Positions 42,109 through 50,611 of a DNA stretch of 64,000 bases are shown here, piece by piece (positions within the stretch are counted from its first letter, which is position 1; each line of letters opens with the position of its first letter). A program made the position numbers and the translations under genes. The DNA lies in NCBI RefSeq assembly GCF_021404405.1, contig NZ_JABFTV010000007.1, positions 124,001-188,000 on the forward strand, in the 5' to 3' direction. Origin of the DNA: Billgrantia aerodenitrificans. Its GTDB lineage: Bacteria > Pseudomonadota > Gammaproteobacteria > Pseudomonadales > Halomonadaceae. The notes beneath the pieces are model-generated. The model had not been told where the DNA came from. It worked only from the letters and a program-made list of their open reading frames with translations, and made no database searches.

Positions 42109-42938
42109 ACAAGATCGCTTACAGCGCCTTCATTGCTTTCGTGGCCAGCCTCTTCACCCTTGTCTCCGTCAATGCGCTTTCCGGCAGCGACCGGGAGACG
42201 GTCGAGGACTTCGACCTGGAGTCGATCACCATGGAGGAGCTGGCCGAACATGGCAGCGCCGAGAGCTGCTGGAAGGCCATTCATGGTCGGGTCTACGACA
42301 TCACCGACTACGTGCCCGATCATCCCACCGAGGAAGAGGTCCTGCTCGAGTGGTGCGGACGGGAGTCCACCGAGGGCTGGGACAACAAGCGCCCCGGTGT
42401 ACCCCACAGCCCCAGGGCCGAGGCGATGCTCGAGCGCTACCTGATCGGCCGACTGGTGGATGACACGGCCGAGCCTCTCGAGCCCGGAGCGGGCGAGCCC
42501 GCTGGCGCCGTGGTGGAGAGGCAGGCCGGAGAAGCGACGTCGCCGGCCCAGGACGAGCGTCTGGCGCGCGCCTTGCTGGGGCTGCCGCTCGACGGACACT
42601 ATCGCGGTGCCTTCACCGACCGGGGCAGCATTCAGGTCAACGTCACGTTCGATCTGCGCGATGGCCACATCGAATCGCTGGCCTATCGCCACCTGGCTTA
42701 CCGTGGGGTGGATTATCTGGCCTTGGAAGAGGGCGATGAGCTGTATCCGGTCATGCTGCAGCATCGTCAGATAGCCGAGCGTCTGGAGGGCGCACCGGTC
42801 ACCCGGATTTTCGCTCTCTACGAGCCCGAGTCGCTGGTGGATGACATCGATGGCTACAGCGGAGCGACCCTGCGTGGTGCCAAGGTGATCTCGGCCATTC
42901 GTGATGCCTTGAACCGCGGTGTCTATGCCTGGCCCTAG
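42105..42938 (+). CDS. Cytochrome b5-like / FMN-binding fusion protein
   Basis: The 277-residue protein has an N-terminal signal or anchor (residues 5-25), a cytochrome b5-like domain (about 41-118) with candidate heme ligands His73 (DYVPDHPTEE) and His101 (HSPRAEAMLERYLIG), a Pro/Glu-rich linker, and an FMN-binding domain (about 155-277) ending DGYSGATLRGAKV. Thr255 in SGAT is the expected site for covalent FMN attachment. The usual HPGG of cytochrome b5 reads HPTE. An export signal and covalent FMN indicate a periplasmic electron carrier fed by the overlapping ferric-reductase-like protein. The final acceptor is unknown. Confidence 0.85.
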   Translation: MNKIAYSAFIAFVASLFTLVSVNALSGSDRETVEDFDLESITMEELAEHGSAESCWKAIHGRVYDITDYVPDHPTEEEVLLEWCGRESTEGWDNKRPGVPHSPRAEAMLERYLIGRLVDDTAEPLEPGAGEPAGAVVERQAGEATSPAQDERLARALLGLPLDGHYRGAFTDRGSIQVNVTFDLRDGHIESLAYRHLAYRGVDYLALEEGDELYPVMLQHRQIAERLEGAPVTRIFALYEPESLVDDIDGYSGATLRGAKVISAIRDALNRGVYAWP

Positions 42939-43065
42939 CAGGTGCGGCGGAGGTGGGGCCGCCGCCTGTGCTGGCGGCGGCTTGCGTTGAGGGGGATGGC
43001 TCGCTAATGGCGGCGGTATCAAGTAAATATAGCTCGGTCTAACAATTACACTCTCGGACCCTTGC

Positions 43066-45417
43066 ATGCCTCTCCCGCTTCAGGATGAGCACCGCGAACT
43101 CGATGGCGCGCCGCTAACGGACATCTCCCATCGGCGCCGGTTGGCCCACGAGCAGGTGCACCTGCTGTATGAGCGTTTGTGGCAGCCGGTCCTGGCGAGC
43201 GTGCTGGCGGCCTCGCTGCTGGTGGCCGCCATGTGGTCGATCATGTCGCCCGGCATCCTCCTGGGCTGGTTCGCCGCGCTGGCGGTGGTGTCGGGAGCGC
43301 GCCTGTGGCTGGCCTGGTTCTACCACCGCCAGCCGGCTTGGCATCGGCAGCGCCGCCGCTGGCTGTTTCGTTTTGCCTGGGGGGCCGGTATCGCCGGCCT
43401 GCTCTGGGGAGCGGCTGGGCTTACGATGTTTACCACCGAGCATCAGGGACAGCTGGCGGCGCTGGCCATCGTGCTGACCGGTATCGCGGCGGGAGGCGTG
43501 ACCACGCTCTCCTCGGTTGCCTGGATGGCGCCGCTGTTCGTGCTACCCACCATGCTCCCTCTGCTGGGGCAACTGCTGCTCCAAGGGACCTCGCTCTCTT
43601 GGCTGCTGGCCGCCATGGTGGTGCTGTTTCTGGGGCTGGTGCTGGTGACCAGCCGCCGCTTGAATCGCACCATCACCGACAACATCGCCCTGCGTCTGAT
43701 CGTCTCCTCCCGCGAACAGCAGCTGCGCGTCAGCGAGGCGCGCTATCGCGCCATCTTCCGCCACACCCCGCTCGGCGTCATGCATTTCGACCGCGAAGGG
43801 CAAGTAGTGGACTGCAACGAGATGTGTCTCGACATCCTCGGCACCAGCCGGCAACGGCTGCTGGGATTGAACCTGCTGACCCAACTGAACGACGAGCGTG
43901 TGAGCGGCGCGATACGCGATGCCCTGGAAAGCGGCACCGGCTACTTCGAGGGTACCTATCGCGCCGTGGTCAGCGGCAAGCAGACGCCGCTGCGAGCCTT
44001 CTACAGCGCGCTGCGCAACGAGTCGGGCGACGTGGTGGGCGGGGTCGGAATCATCGAAGACTTCACCGAGCGCAAGCTGGCCGAGGAGACCATCCATCGC
44101 CAGGCCTACTTCGACCCGCTGACGGAACTGCCCAATCGCCGCCTGCTGATCGAGACGCTGGCCTCCACCATTCGTGACCGGCGCGATGACGGTCGCGTCG
44201 GCATGGTGCTGTTCCTCGACCTGGACCGCTTCAAGATCATCAACGACACTCTTGGCCACGCGGTGGGTGACGAGCTGCTGCGTCAGGTGAGCAAGCGGCT
44301 CTTGCTGAGTATCGACAAGGACGCCATGGCAGCGCGGCTCAGCGGCGACGAATTCGTCGTGCTAATGCCGGCGCTGAGTGCCGACCGGGAGATGGAGCTG
44401 AAGCGGGCCGAGCACCGGGCCGAACGCCTGCTGTCGACCCTGCGTCGCACCTACGACCTCGGCGGGCAGCGAATCAGTGTGACGCCGAGTATCGGCTACA
44501 CCCTCTTTCCGCTGGGCGACGAAGACGTCGGCGACGTGCTGCGCCATGCCGACACCGCCATGTATCAGGCCAAGCTCAAAGGGCGAGCCCAGATCTGTGG
44601 CTATGAGCCCGCGATGCAGACCCAGCTCAGCTGGCGCCTCGAAATGGAGCAGGCGCTGCGCCGCGCCCTGTCGGAGGATCAATTGAGTATCGCCCTCCAG
44701 CCCCAGCTCGACGAGCAGGAGCGGATCATCGGCGCTGAGGCGTTGATGCGCTGGAAGCATCCCCGCCATGGCTCGGTTTCGCCCGAGGTATTCATCGCCA
44801 TCGCCGAGGAGAGCGATCTCATCGTCGAGCTGGAAACCTGGATGCTGGACCGCTGCTGCAAATTGTTGGCGCACCTGCCAGTGGCGGTTCTTCCACGCCT
44901 GTCGGTCAACATCAGCGTGCGCCACTTCAGCCAGCCCGGCTTCGTCGAGGGGCTCACCTGGGTGACGGGCACCCACGGCATCGACCCGGCGCGGCTGATG
45001 GTGGAGCTGACCGAGAGCATCATGATCGACGGGCTGCAGGATGCCGTCGAGCGTATGCGGGCGCTCAAGCGACTAGGGGTCAAGCTGGCGCTGGACGATT
45101 TCGGTACCGGCTTTTCTTCACTTGCCTATCTGAAGTCGCTGCCGCTGGACGAGCTCAAGATCGACCGCAGTTTCGTCAGCAACCTCGATACCGACGGCAA
45201 CGATGCCGCCATCGTGGAAACGGTGCTGGCCATGGCCCAGCATCTCGGCATCGACGTGGTGGCGGAAGGGGTTGAGAATCGGGCGCAGCAGGAGTACCTG
45301 CTGGCTCGGGGCTGCCGCCTGTTCCAAGGCTACCTTTTCTACCAGCCCATGAGCGTCGAGGCGTTCGAGGAGCTGCTGACCGGCAGTGAAGTCGAGACCG
45401 AGGTCGGCGAGGGCTAG
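43066..45417 (+). CDS. Membrane PAS-GGDEF-EAL c-di-GMP protein
   Basis: The 783-residue protein has about five to six membrane helices (residues 40-210), a PAS domain (about 225-345), GGDEF (about 350-515) and EAL (about 530-775). The cyclase loop reads SGDEF (ARLSGDEFVVL), a variant seen in active enzymes, after YFDPLTELPNRRLL. The EAL domain is complete: AEALMRWKHP, NISVRHF, ELTES, LDDFGTGFSSL, KIDRSFV and GVENRAQ. It may both make and degrade c-di-GMP. The ribosome binding site is weak. It ends 16 bases before a convergent traX-like gene. Confidence 0.93.
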   Translation: MPLPLQDEHRELDGAPLTDISHRRRLAHEQVHLLYERLWQPVLASVLAASLLVAAMWSIMSPGILLGWFAALAVVSGARLWLAWFYHRQPAWHRQRRRWLFRFAWGAGIAGLLWGAAGLTMFTTEHQGQLAALAIVLTGIAAGGVTTLSSVAWMAPLFVLPTMLPLLGQLLLQGTSLSWLLAAMVVLFLGLVLVTSRRLNRTITDNIALRLIVSSREQQLRVSEARYRAIFRHTPLGVMHFDREGQVVDCNEMCLDILGTSRQRLLGLNLLTQLNDERVSGAIRDALESGTGYFEGTYRAVVSGKQTPLRAFYSALRNESGDVVGGVGIIEDFTERKLAEETIHRQAYFDPLTELPNRRLLIETLASTIRDRRDDGRVGMVLFLDLDRFKIINDTLGHAVGDELLRQVSKRLLLSIDKDAMAARLSGDEFVVLMPALSADREMELKRAEHRAERLLSTLRRTYDLGGQRISVTPSIGYTLFPLGDEDVGDVLRHADTAMYQAKLKGRAQICGYEPAMQTQLSWRLEMEQALRRALSEDQLSIALQPQLDEQERIIGAEALMRWKHPRHGSVSPEVFIAIAEESDLIVELETWMLDRCCKLLAHLPVAVLPRLSVNISVRHFSQPGFVEGLTWVTGTHGIDPARLMVELTESIMIDGLQDAVERMRALKRLGVKLALDDFGTGFSSLAYLKSLPLDELKIDRSFVSNLDTDGNDAAIVETVLAMAQHLGIDVVAEGVENRAQQEYLLARGCRLFQGYLFYQPMSVEAFEELLTGSEVETEVGEG

Positions 45418-45433
45418 GCTCTGAATGGCCGGC

Positions 45434-46234
45434 TCAGCCCAGCGCGCCGCTGGCCCAGAGCCACAGTGCGATCAGGGCGAAGTGGCCCGGATACCAGGTC
45501 AGCCATAGGCGACGGGGCATGGCGAGGGGCACGTCGGGCGTCAGGCGATGGGCACCGGCGGCAAGCCACAGCACGGCGAGGCAGGTGGCCACGGTGAACG
45601 ACTTGGCCATGTCGGAGCTGTTCATCAGGCCCGCTACGATCAGCACCGGCGCCGCCAGCGCTACCGCCTGCAGGCGTTCGACCAGGCTTTCCCCGGCACC
45701 ATGCAAATGATGCATGGCGAGCATGAACAAGGGGATCAGCAGCAGGCCGCGGTGGCCGTATTCGACCCAGCCGCCTAGCAGATACCAGAGCGCCAGGGTG
45801 GCGGCCACTGCGGCCCCTAACCAGACGCTGCCCAGACTGCCGCTGCGGTGGCGTGCGAGCAGATCGCGTAGCCAGGCGCCCCAGGCCAGCCCCAGCGCCA
45901 GGGTGAAGCAGACATTCAGGATGAAGGCATCCGAGGCCCGCGGCATCATCATGTAGGGCAATTGGGCAGCGATGCCGATGATCAGGATGCGCCGTGCGTA
46001 ACGTAGCGGGTTACGGGTATTGAACAGACCATGCCAGGCGACCATGGCAGCGAACAGTGGAAAGGCGATACGGCCGATGGATGAGCCGGCCCAGCCGAGC
46101 TCCCAGGCACTGGGGAAGACGTAGCGGGTCAGGTGATCGACGGTCATGGTGGCAAGAGCCAGCCACTGCCCCCAGCCCGTCCAGGTGGAGATGGGGCGAT
46201 CCGGCGCCGTGCTGGAAGCGGCCTGTGCGGTCAT
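45434..46234 (-). CDS. TraX-family integral membrane protein
   Basis: The 266-residue protein has about eight helices and the TraX pattern WLALATMTVDHLTRYVFP near the N-terminus and GRIAFPLFAAMVAWHG. TraX was first known for pilin N-acetylation on F plasmids, but chromosomal copies are widespread and no conjugation genes are near, so an acyltransferase-like role on another target is more likely. A strong AAGGAGG precedes the ATG and a TATAAT -10 element lies about 30 bases upstream on the minus strand. Confidence 0.85.
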   Translation of the reverse strand: MTAQAASSTAPDRPISTWTGWGQWLALATMTVDHLTRYVFPSAWELGWAGSSIGRIAFPLFAAMVAWHGLFNTRNPLRYARRILIIGIAAQLPYMMMPRASDAFILNVCFTLALGLAWGAWLRDLLARHRSGSLGSVWLGAAVAATLALWYLLGGWVEYGHRGLLLIPLFMLAMHHLHGAGESLVERLQAVALAAPVLIVAGLMNSSDMAKSFTVATCLAVLWLAAGAHRLTPDVPLAMPRRLWLTWYPGHFALIALWLWASGALG

Positions 46235-46341
46235 CCTGACCTCCTTGTCGGCAATGAAACTCTCATTATAACAACCCCCTGTGACCGGGCCGCACCGCTG
46301 GAGTTCCGCACCAGGCAGGGGCAGTAGGGAGAATCACGGCA

Positions 46342-47301
46342 ATGCGCAGCGGCTTCGGTTTCGATCTTCGCAGCATGGAGATCTTCGTCGAGACCCTGGA
46401 GCAGGGCAGCCAGAGTGCGGCGGCTCGGCGGCTGGGGCTCAAGCAGTCCTCGGTATCGCAGAGTCTGGCCAATCTGGAGGAGAGCATGGGCGTGTCGCTG
46501 TTCAAGCGCCACACCCGCCCCCTCGAGCCGACCAGCGCAGGGCGCTTCTTCTACGACCGTGCCAAGCGCCTGCTCGACGAGGCGCGCAGCACCCGCCGCG
46601 AACTGGTCAGCGGCGGTTTCGGTCAGCTGCATCAGGTGCGTCTGGCACTGGTCGACTCGCTGGCCACCGCCGTGGGCCAGCCCCTGATCGAACTGATCCG
46701 CCGCTACACCCGCGACTATACCCTGACCACGGGGTTGTCGCACATGCACGGCCACTCCCTGCTCACGCGCCATGTGGATATCATCATTTCCGATGACCGC
46801 CTGGAGAACTACGATGGCCTGGAGCGCCACGCCCTGCTGCGCGAGCCCTTCGTGCTGGTGGTGCCGCTCAGTTGGAGCGGCCCGCTGGACAACCTGCGCT
46901 GGCTGGCCCGTCATCTGGACTTCGTGCGCTATACGCCGCAGTCGCTGATCGGACAGGCCATCGAGCGTCATCTGCGCCTTAATCAGCTGGAGCTGCCGGC
47001 CCGGCTGCATCTCGACAACACCTTCGCCGTGCTGCGCCTGGTCAGTGCCGGCGCGGGCTGGACCATCACCACGCCGCTGTGTCTCTATCAGGCCGGACTC
47101 GACAGCCTGCAGGTCACCGTGGCGCCGCTACCGCTGGCGCCGCTGACCCGGGAACTGACCCTGGTGGCGAGGCGCGACGAGCTGGGTGAGCTGCCAGCGC
47201 TGCTGGCCCGCGACAGCCGTCGCCTGTTGGAGCAGCGTTTCCGTACCCAACTGGAGCGGGTGCTGCCCTGGCTGGCGCCCGAGGTTTCCGTCCAGCCCTA
47301 A
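46342..47301 (+). CDS. LysR-family regulator of the TRAP/gamma-glutamyl cluster
   Basis: The N-terminal HTH reads QSAAARRLGLKQSSVSQSLANLEE, followed by an effector-binding domain (DIIISDDRLENYDGLERHALL). GGGAGA lies 8 bases before the ATG. It is in the same direction as the TRAP operon, and the 196-base gap between them contains an 8-base dyad with T-N11-A geometry. This suggests that it activates the TRAP genes and the downstream glutamylation genes; the coinducer would be the substrate. Confidence 0.92.
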   Translation: MRSGFGFDLRSMEIFVETLEQGSQSAAARRLGLKQSSVSQSLANLEESMGVSLFKRHTRPLEPTSAGRFFYDRAKRLLDEARSTRRELVSGGFGQLHQVRLALVDSLATAVGQPLIELIRRYTRDYTLTTGLSHMHGHSLLTRHVDIIISDDRLENYDGLERHALLREPFVLVVPLSWSGPLDNLRWLARHLDFVRYTPQSLIGQAIERHLRLNQLELPARLHLDNTFAVLRLVSAGAGWTITTPLCLYQAGLDSLQVTVAPLPLAPLTRELTLVARRDELGELPALLARDSRRLLEQRFRTQLERVLPWLAPEVSVQP

Positions 47302-47379
47302 GTGCACAAATGCCTGCGTGAGCGAATCGCTGCGTTGCGTCGAACGCGTGCATCGGCCGTCGCGTCTGCTGCGTCACGG

Positions 47380-47406
47380 GGCACTATCGATTTTACCCAT
47401 AGTGCC
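47380..47406. promoter_or_regulatory. LysR-type operator candidate upstream of dctQ
   Basis: GGCACTAT and ATAGTGCC form a perfect 8-base dyad around 11 bases, giving the T-N11-A core of LysR-regulator sites. It lies between lysR and the TRAP small permease, about 92 bases before the chosen dctQ start. Confidence 0.6.
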
Positions 47407-47497
47407 GTCGTCCCGATTGCCGATGCTCTTTGCGCCTTTTCGTTACATGCGCAAAGACTGCATCGATACGGGACGAAACCAGGATCGGTGCCGGACG

Positions 47498-48046
47498 ATG
47501 CCAAGAACAATAATGCTCTACGTGCGCTGGGTGGATGCGTTCAACCGGGTGGTGGGACGCATCGTCATGTTCATGATCTTCGTGATGATCGGTGTGCTGC
47601 TCTACGCCTCGGTGGCACGTACCGCCTTTAACAGCCCGCTGATCTGGAGCATCGAGGTCTCGCAGTTCCTGATGTCCTCCTACTACCTGTTGGGCGGCGC
47701 CTACGCCATGCAGATGGGCGCCCACGTGCGCATGGACCTGTTCTACTCACGCTGGTCCGACCGCACTCGCGCCTGGGTCGATGCACTTACCATCATGCTG
47801 CTCATCGTCTTTCTCGGTGCGCTGCTGTTTGGCGGCATTTCCAGCACCGAGTACGCCCTGCGCTACGGCGAGAAGAGCTACTCCGCCTGGGCGCCACGGC
47901 TGGCGCCGATCAAGATCGTGATGACCTTCGGCGTGTTCCTCATGCTGCTGCAGAGCGTCTCGACCCTGTTCAAGGACATCGCCCGTGCGCGCGGCGTCCC
48001 CCTGGACCGAACGTATGGTGCCGTGGAGAAAGGGGCGGGCGAATGA
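47498..48046 (+). CDS. TRAP transporter small permease (DctQ)
   Basis: The 182-residue four-helix protein includes IWSIEVSQFLMSSYYLLGGAYAM and GAHVRMDLFYSRWSDRTRAW, the usual DctQ signature. The start is uncertain: MPRTIM at 47498 is chosen, MLYVRW at 47513 is possible, and neither has a strong ribosome binding site. It overlaps dctM by four bases. It forms a secondary transporter with the next two genes. Confidence 0.92.
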   Translation: MPRTIMLYVRWVDAFNRVVGRIVMFMIFVMIGVLLYASVARTAFNSPLIWSIEVSQFLMSSYYLLGGAYAMQMGAHVRMDLFYSRWSDRTRAWVDALTIMLLIVFLGALLFGGISSTEYALRYGEKSYSAWAPRLAPIKIVMTFGVFLMLLQSVSTLFKDIARARGVPLDRTYGAVEKGAGE

Positions 48047-49365
48047 GCTACGAGATGATCGCTCTGCTGATGTTCTCCACCATGATGCTGCTGCTGCTCA
48101 CCGGGCAGCGGGTGTTCGGCGTGATCGGTTTCGTCGGCGCCACCGCGGCGCTGCTGCTGTGGGGTCAGGGTGGGGTGGAGATGCCGTTCAGCGCCGCCAT
48201 TCAGCTGATGAACTGGTACCCGCTGCTGACCCTGCCACTGTTCATCTACATGGGCTACATGCTCTCCGAGTCGGGCATCGCCGGCGAACTCTACGAGATG
48301 TTCCACGTCTGGATGGGCTCGCTCAAGGGCGGTCTTGCCGTGGGTACCATCGGGCTGATGGTGGTGGTCTCGGCGATGAATGGCCTGAGCGTGGCGGGCA
48401 TGGCCATCGGCGCCACCATCGCCCTGCCGGAGCTACTGCGGCGGGGCTATGACAAGGTGATGGTCACCGGGGTGATCCAGGCCGGCAGCTCCTTGGGCAT
48501 ACTGGTGCCGCCCAGCGTGGTGCTGGTGCTCTACGGCATGATCGCGCGCCAGCCGGTCAGCCAGCTATGGCTGGCCGGGGCCATTCCGGGGCTTATCCTC
48601 GCCGGGCTGTTCGTACTCTATATCGTCATTCGCTGTCACCTGCAGCCGCATCTGGGGCCGGCGCTGCCCGCCGAGGAGCGCCAGATGAGCCTGGGCGAGA
48701 AGCTCAAGCTGCTGCGCGCCGGCATCCTGCCGCTGCTGATCTTCTTCTTCATGACCGGGCTGTTCTTGATGGGCGTGACCAGCCTGGTGGAGAGCTCGGC
48801 GGTGGGGGCGGTGTCGGCAACCCTGGCGGCGCTGATCAAGCGCCGCCTCACCTGGAAGGTGATCGAGAGCACCGTGCGCAAGACCCTGGGCATCAGCTGC
48901 ATGTTCATGTGGATCATCCTGGCGGCGCTCTGCTTCGGCGCGGTGTTCGACGGCCTGGGCGCGGTGCGCGCCATCGAGAACGTCTTCCTCGACCGGGTCG
49001 GCATGAGCCCGTGGCAGATACTGGTGATGATGCAGCTCTCCTACATCCTGCTCGGCATGTTCCTCGACGACACCGCCATGCTGGTGATCGTGGCGCCGCT
49101 CTACGTGCCGCTGGTGATCAGTCTCGGCTTCGACCCCATCTGGTACGGCGTGCTCTACACCATCACCGTGCAGATCGCCTACATGACCCCGCCGTTCGGC
49201 TACAACCTGTTCCTGATGCGCGCCATGGCGCCGCCGGAGGTGTCGCTCGGCGACATCTACCGCAGCGTCTGGCCCTTCGTCGGCATCATGCTGATCGGGC
49301 TGGCGCTGATCACCATCTTCCCGCAGCTGGCGCTGTGGCTGCCGCATCTTTATCGCGGCTACTGA
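48043..49365 (+). CDS. TRAP transporter large permease (DctM)
   Basis: The 440-residue protein has about twelve helices and DctM signatures: YPLLTLPLFIYMGYMLSESG, AAGSSLGILVPPSVVLVLYG in outline (QAGSSLGILVPPS), and MFLDDTAMLVIVAPLYVPL. It carries solute with sodium. The start codon overlaps the DctQ stop, and the binding-protein gene follows 98 bases later. Confidence 0.95.
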   Translation: MSYEMIALLMFSTMMLLLLTGQRVFGVIGFVGATAALLLWGQGGVEMPFSAAIQLMNWYPLLTLPLFIYMGYMLSESGIAGELYEMFHVWMGSLKGGLAVGTIGLMVVVSAMNGLSVAGMAIGATIALPELLRRGYDKVMVTGVIQAGSSLGILVPPSVVLVLYGMIARQPVSQLWLAGAIPGLILAGLFVLYIVIRCHLQPHLGPALPAEERQMSLGEKLKLLRAGILPLLIFFFMTGLFLMGVTSLVESSAVGAVSATLAALIKRRLTWKVIESTVRKTLGISCMFMWIILAALCFGAVFDGLGAVRAIENVFLDRVGMSPWQILVMMQLSYILLGMFLDDTAMLVIVAPLYVPLVISLGFDPIWYGVLYTITVQIAYMTPPFGYNLFLMRAMAPPEVSLGDIYRSVWPFVGIMLIGLALITIFPQLALWLPHLYRGY

Positions 49366-49463
49366 CCCTGGAGGTGAACCCGGCACGACGAACGAGCAGT
49401 GCGTTTCTTCCCACGATTTCTTCCCGCAGTTTCCACAACAAGCAGAAAAGCAGGAGAAGAGAG

Positions 49464-50519
49464 ATGACCAACCGTCGCGATTTCCTAAAGAAGGCGGGCC
49501 TGGCCACCGCCGCCACCGTAGGGGCCTCGACCCTTGCGGCGCCCTACGTGCATGCCCAGCGCCGGCCGATCCGCTGGCGCCTGCAGACCTATGCCGGCCC
49601 GGCGCTGGCCGCCCACGTGATCAAGCCCTCCATCGACGCCTTCAACAAGGCCGCCAACGGCGAGATGGAAATCGAGCTCTACTATGCCGACCAGCTGGTG
49701 CCCACCGGCGAGCTGTTCCGCGCCATGCAGCGCGGCACCATCGATGCCGTGCAGAGCGACGACGACTCGATCAACGCCCCGGTGGACGTCTCGGTGTTCG
49801 GCGGCTACTTCCCCTTCGCCTCGCGCTACAGCCTCGACGTGCCGGCGCTGTTCCATCACTACGGGCTCAAGGAGATCTGGGAGGAGGCCTACGGCGAGAT
49901 CCCCGGGGTCACCTGGCTCGGCTCCGGCGCCTGGGACCCCTGCAACTTCGTCACCCGCGACCCGATCCGCAGCCTCGAGGACCTGCGCGGCAAGCGCGTG
50001 TTCACCTTCCCCACCGCGGGGCGCTTCCTCAGCCGCTTCGGCGTGGTGCCGGTGACTCTGCCGTGGGAGGACATCGAGGTCGCCATGCAGACCCGCGAGC
50101 TCGACGGCATCGCCTGGGCCGGCATCACCGAGGCCTACACCGTGGGCTGGGCCGACGTCAGCAACTACTACCTGACCAACAACATCTCCGGCGCCTGGGC
50201 CGGCTCCTACTTCGCCAACACCGATCGCTGGAACGAGGTGCCCGAGCATCTGCAGACCCTGTTCAAGCTGTGCATGGACAGCTCCCACTACTACCGCCAG
50301 CACTGGTACTGGTGGGGCGAGGCCCACTACCGCACCACCGGCGGCAAGCTGGAGCTGACCTCGATACCGGAATCGGAGTGGCAGCAGTTGGAGGACGAGG
50401 CGCTGGCCTTCTGGGACGAGATCGCTCAGGAGAGCGAGCGCAGCGCCCGGGTGGTGCAGATCCTCAAGGATTATCGTCAGACCATGCAGCAGGCGGGCCC
50501 GCCTTACCGCTATGGTTGA
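49464..50519 (+). CDS. TRAP transporter substrate-binding protein (DctP), Tat-type signal
   Basis: The 351-residue protein begins with RRDFLKKAGLATAATVGA, a twin-arginine-type signal ending near YVHAQ. The body (RWRLQTYAGPALAAHVIKP, LRGKRVFTFPTAGRFLSRFG, RELDGIAWAGITEAYTVGW) matches DctP proteins that often bind 2-oxo acids or similar. AGGAG precedes the ATG. A GC-rich hairpin lies just after the stop and could keep the binding-protein mRNA more abundant than downstream genes. Confidence 0.93.
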   Translation: MTNRRDFLKKAGLATAATVGASTLAAPYVHAQRRPIRWRLQTYAGPALAAHVIKPSIDAFNKAANGEMEIELYYADQLVPTGELFRAMQRGTIDAVQSDDDSINAPVDVSVFGGYFPFASRYSLDVPALFHHYGLKEIWEEAYGEIPGVTWLGSGAWDPCNFVTRDPIRSLEDLRGKRVFTFPTAGRFLSRFGVVPVTLPWEDIEVAMQTRELDGIAWAGITEAYTVGWADVSNYYLTNNISGAWAGSYFANTDRWNEVPEHLQTLFKLCMDSSHYYRQHWYWWGEAHYRTTGGKLELTSIPESEWQQLEDEALAFWDEIAQESERSARVVQILKDYRQTMQQAGPPYRYG

Positions 50520-50525
50520 GGGTAG

Positions 50526-50551
50526 GGGGCGGGTGCCCTGGTGCCCGCCCC
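50526..50551 (+). terminator. Intercistronic hairpin after dctP
   Basis: GGGGCGGG (50526-50533) and CCCGCCCC (50544-50551) form an 8-pair stem around a 10-base loop, seven bases after the dctP stop. No T-run follows; partial termination or mRNA protection is likely. Confidence 0.55.
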
Positions 50552-50611
50552 GCCTGAAGTATCGAAGCAACGAGCGATAACGACAACGACAAGAGGCGTG
50601 AGGAAGCCAAG

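Noticed and set aside
13778..45417. Three GGDEF proteins as one signalling cluster
   Set aside because: They are far apart, have different sensors and share no operon; normal for such genomes.
45434..46234. TraX-like gene as a sign of a conjugative element
   Set aside because: No other transfer, relaxase or pilus genes are present; chromosomal TraX-family genes are common.
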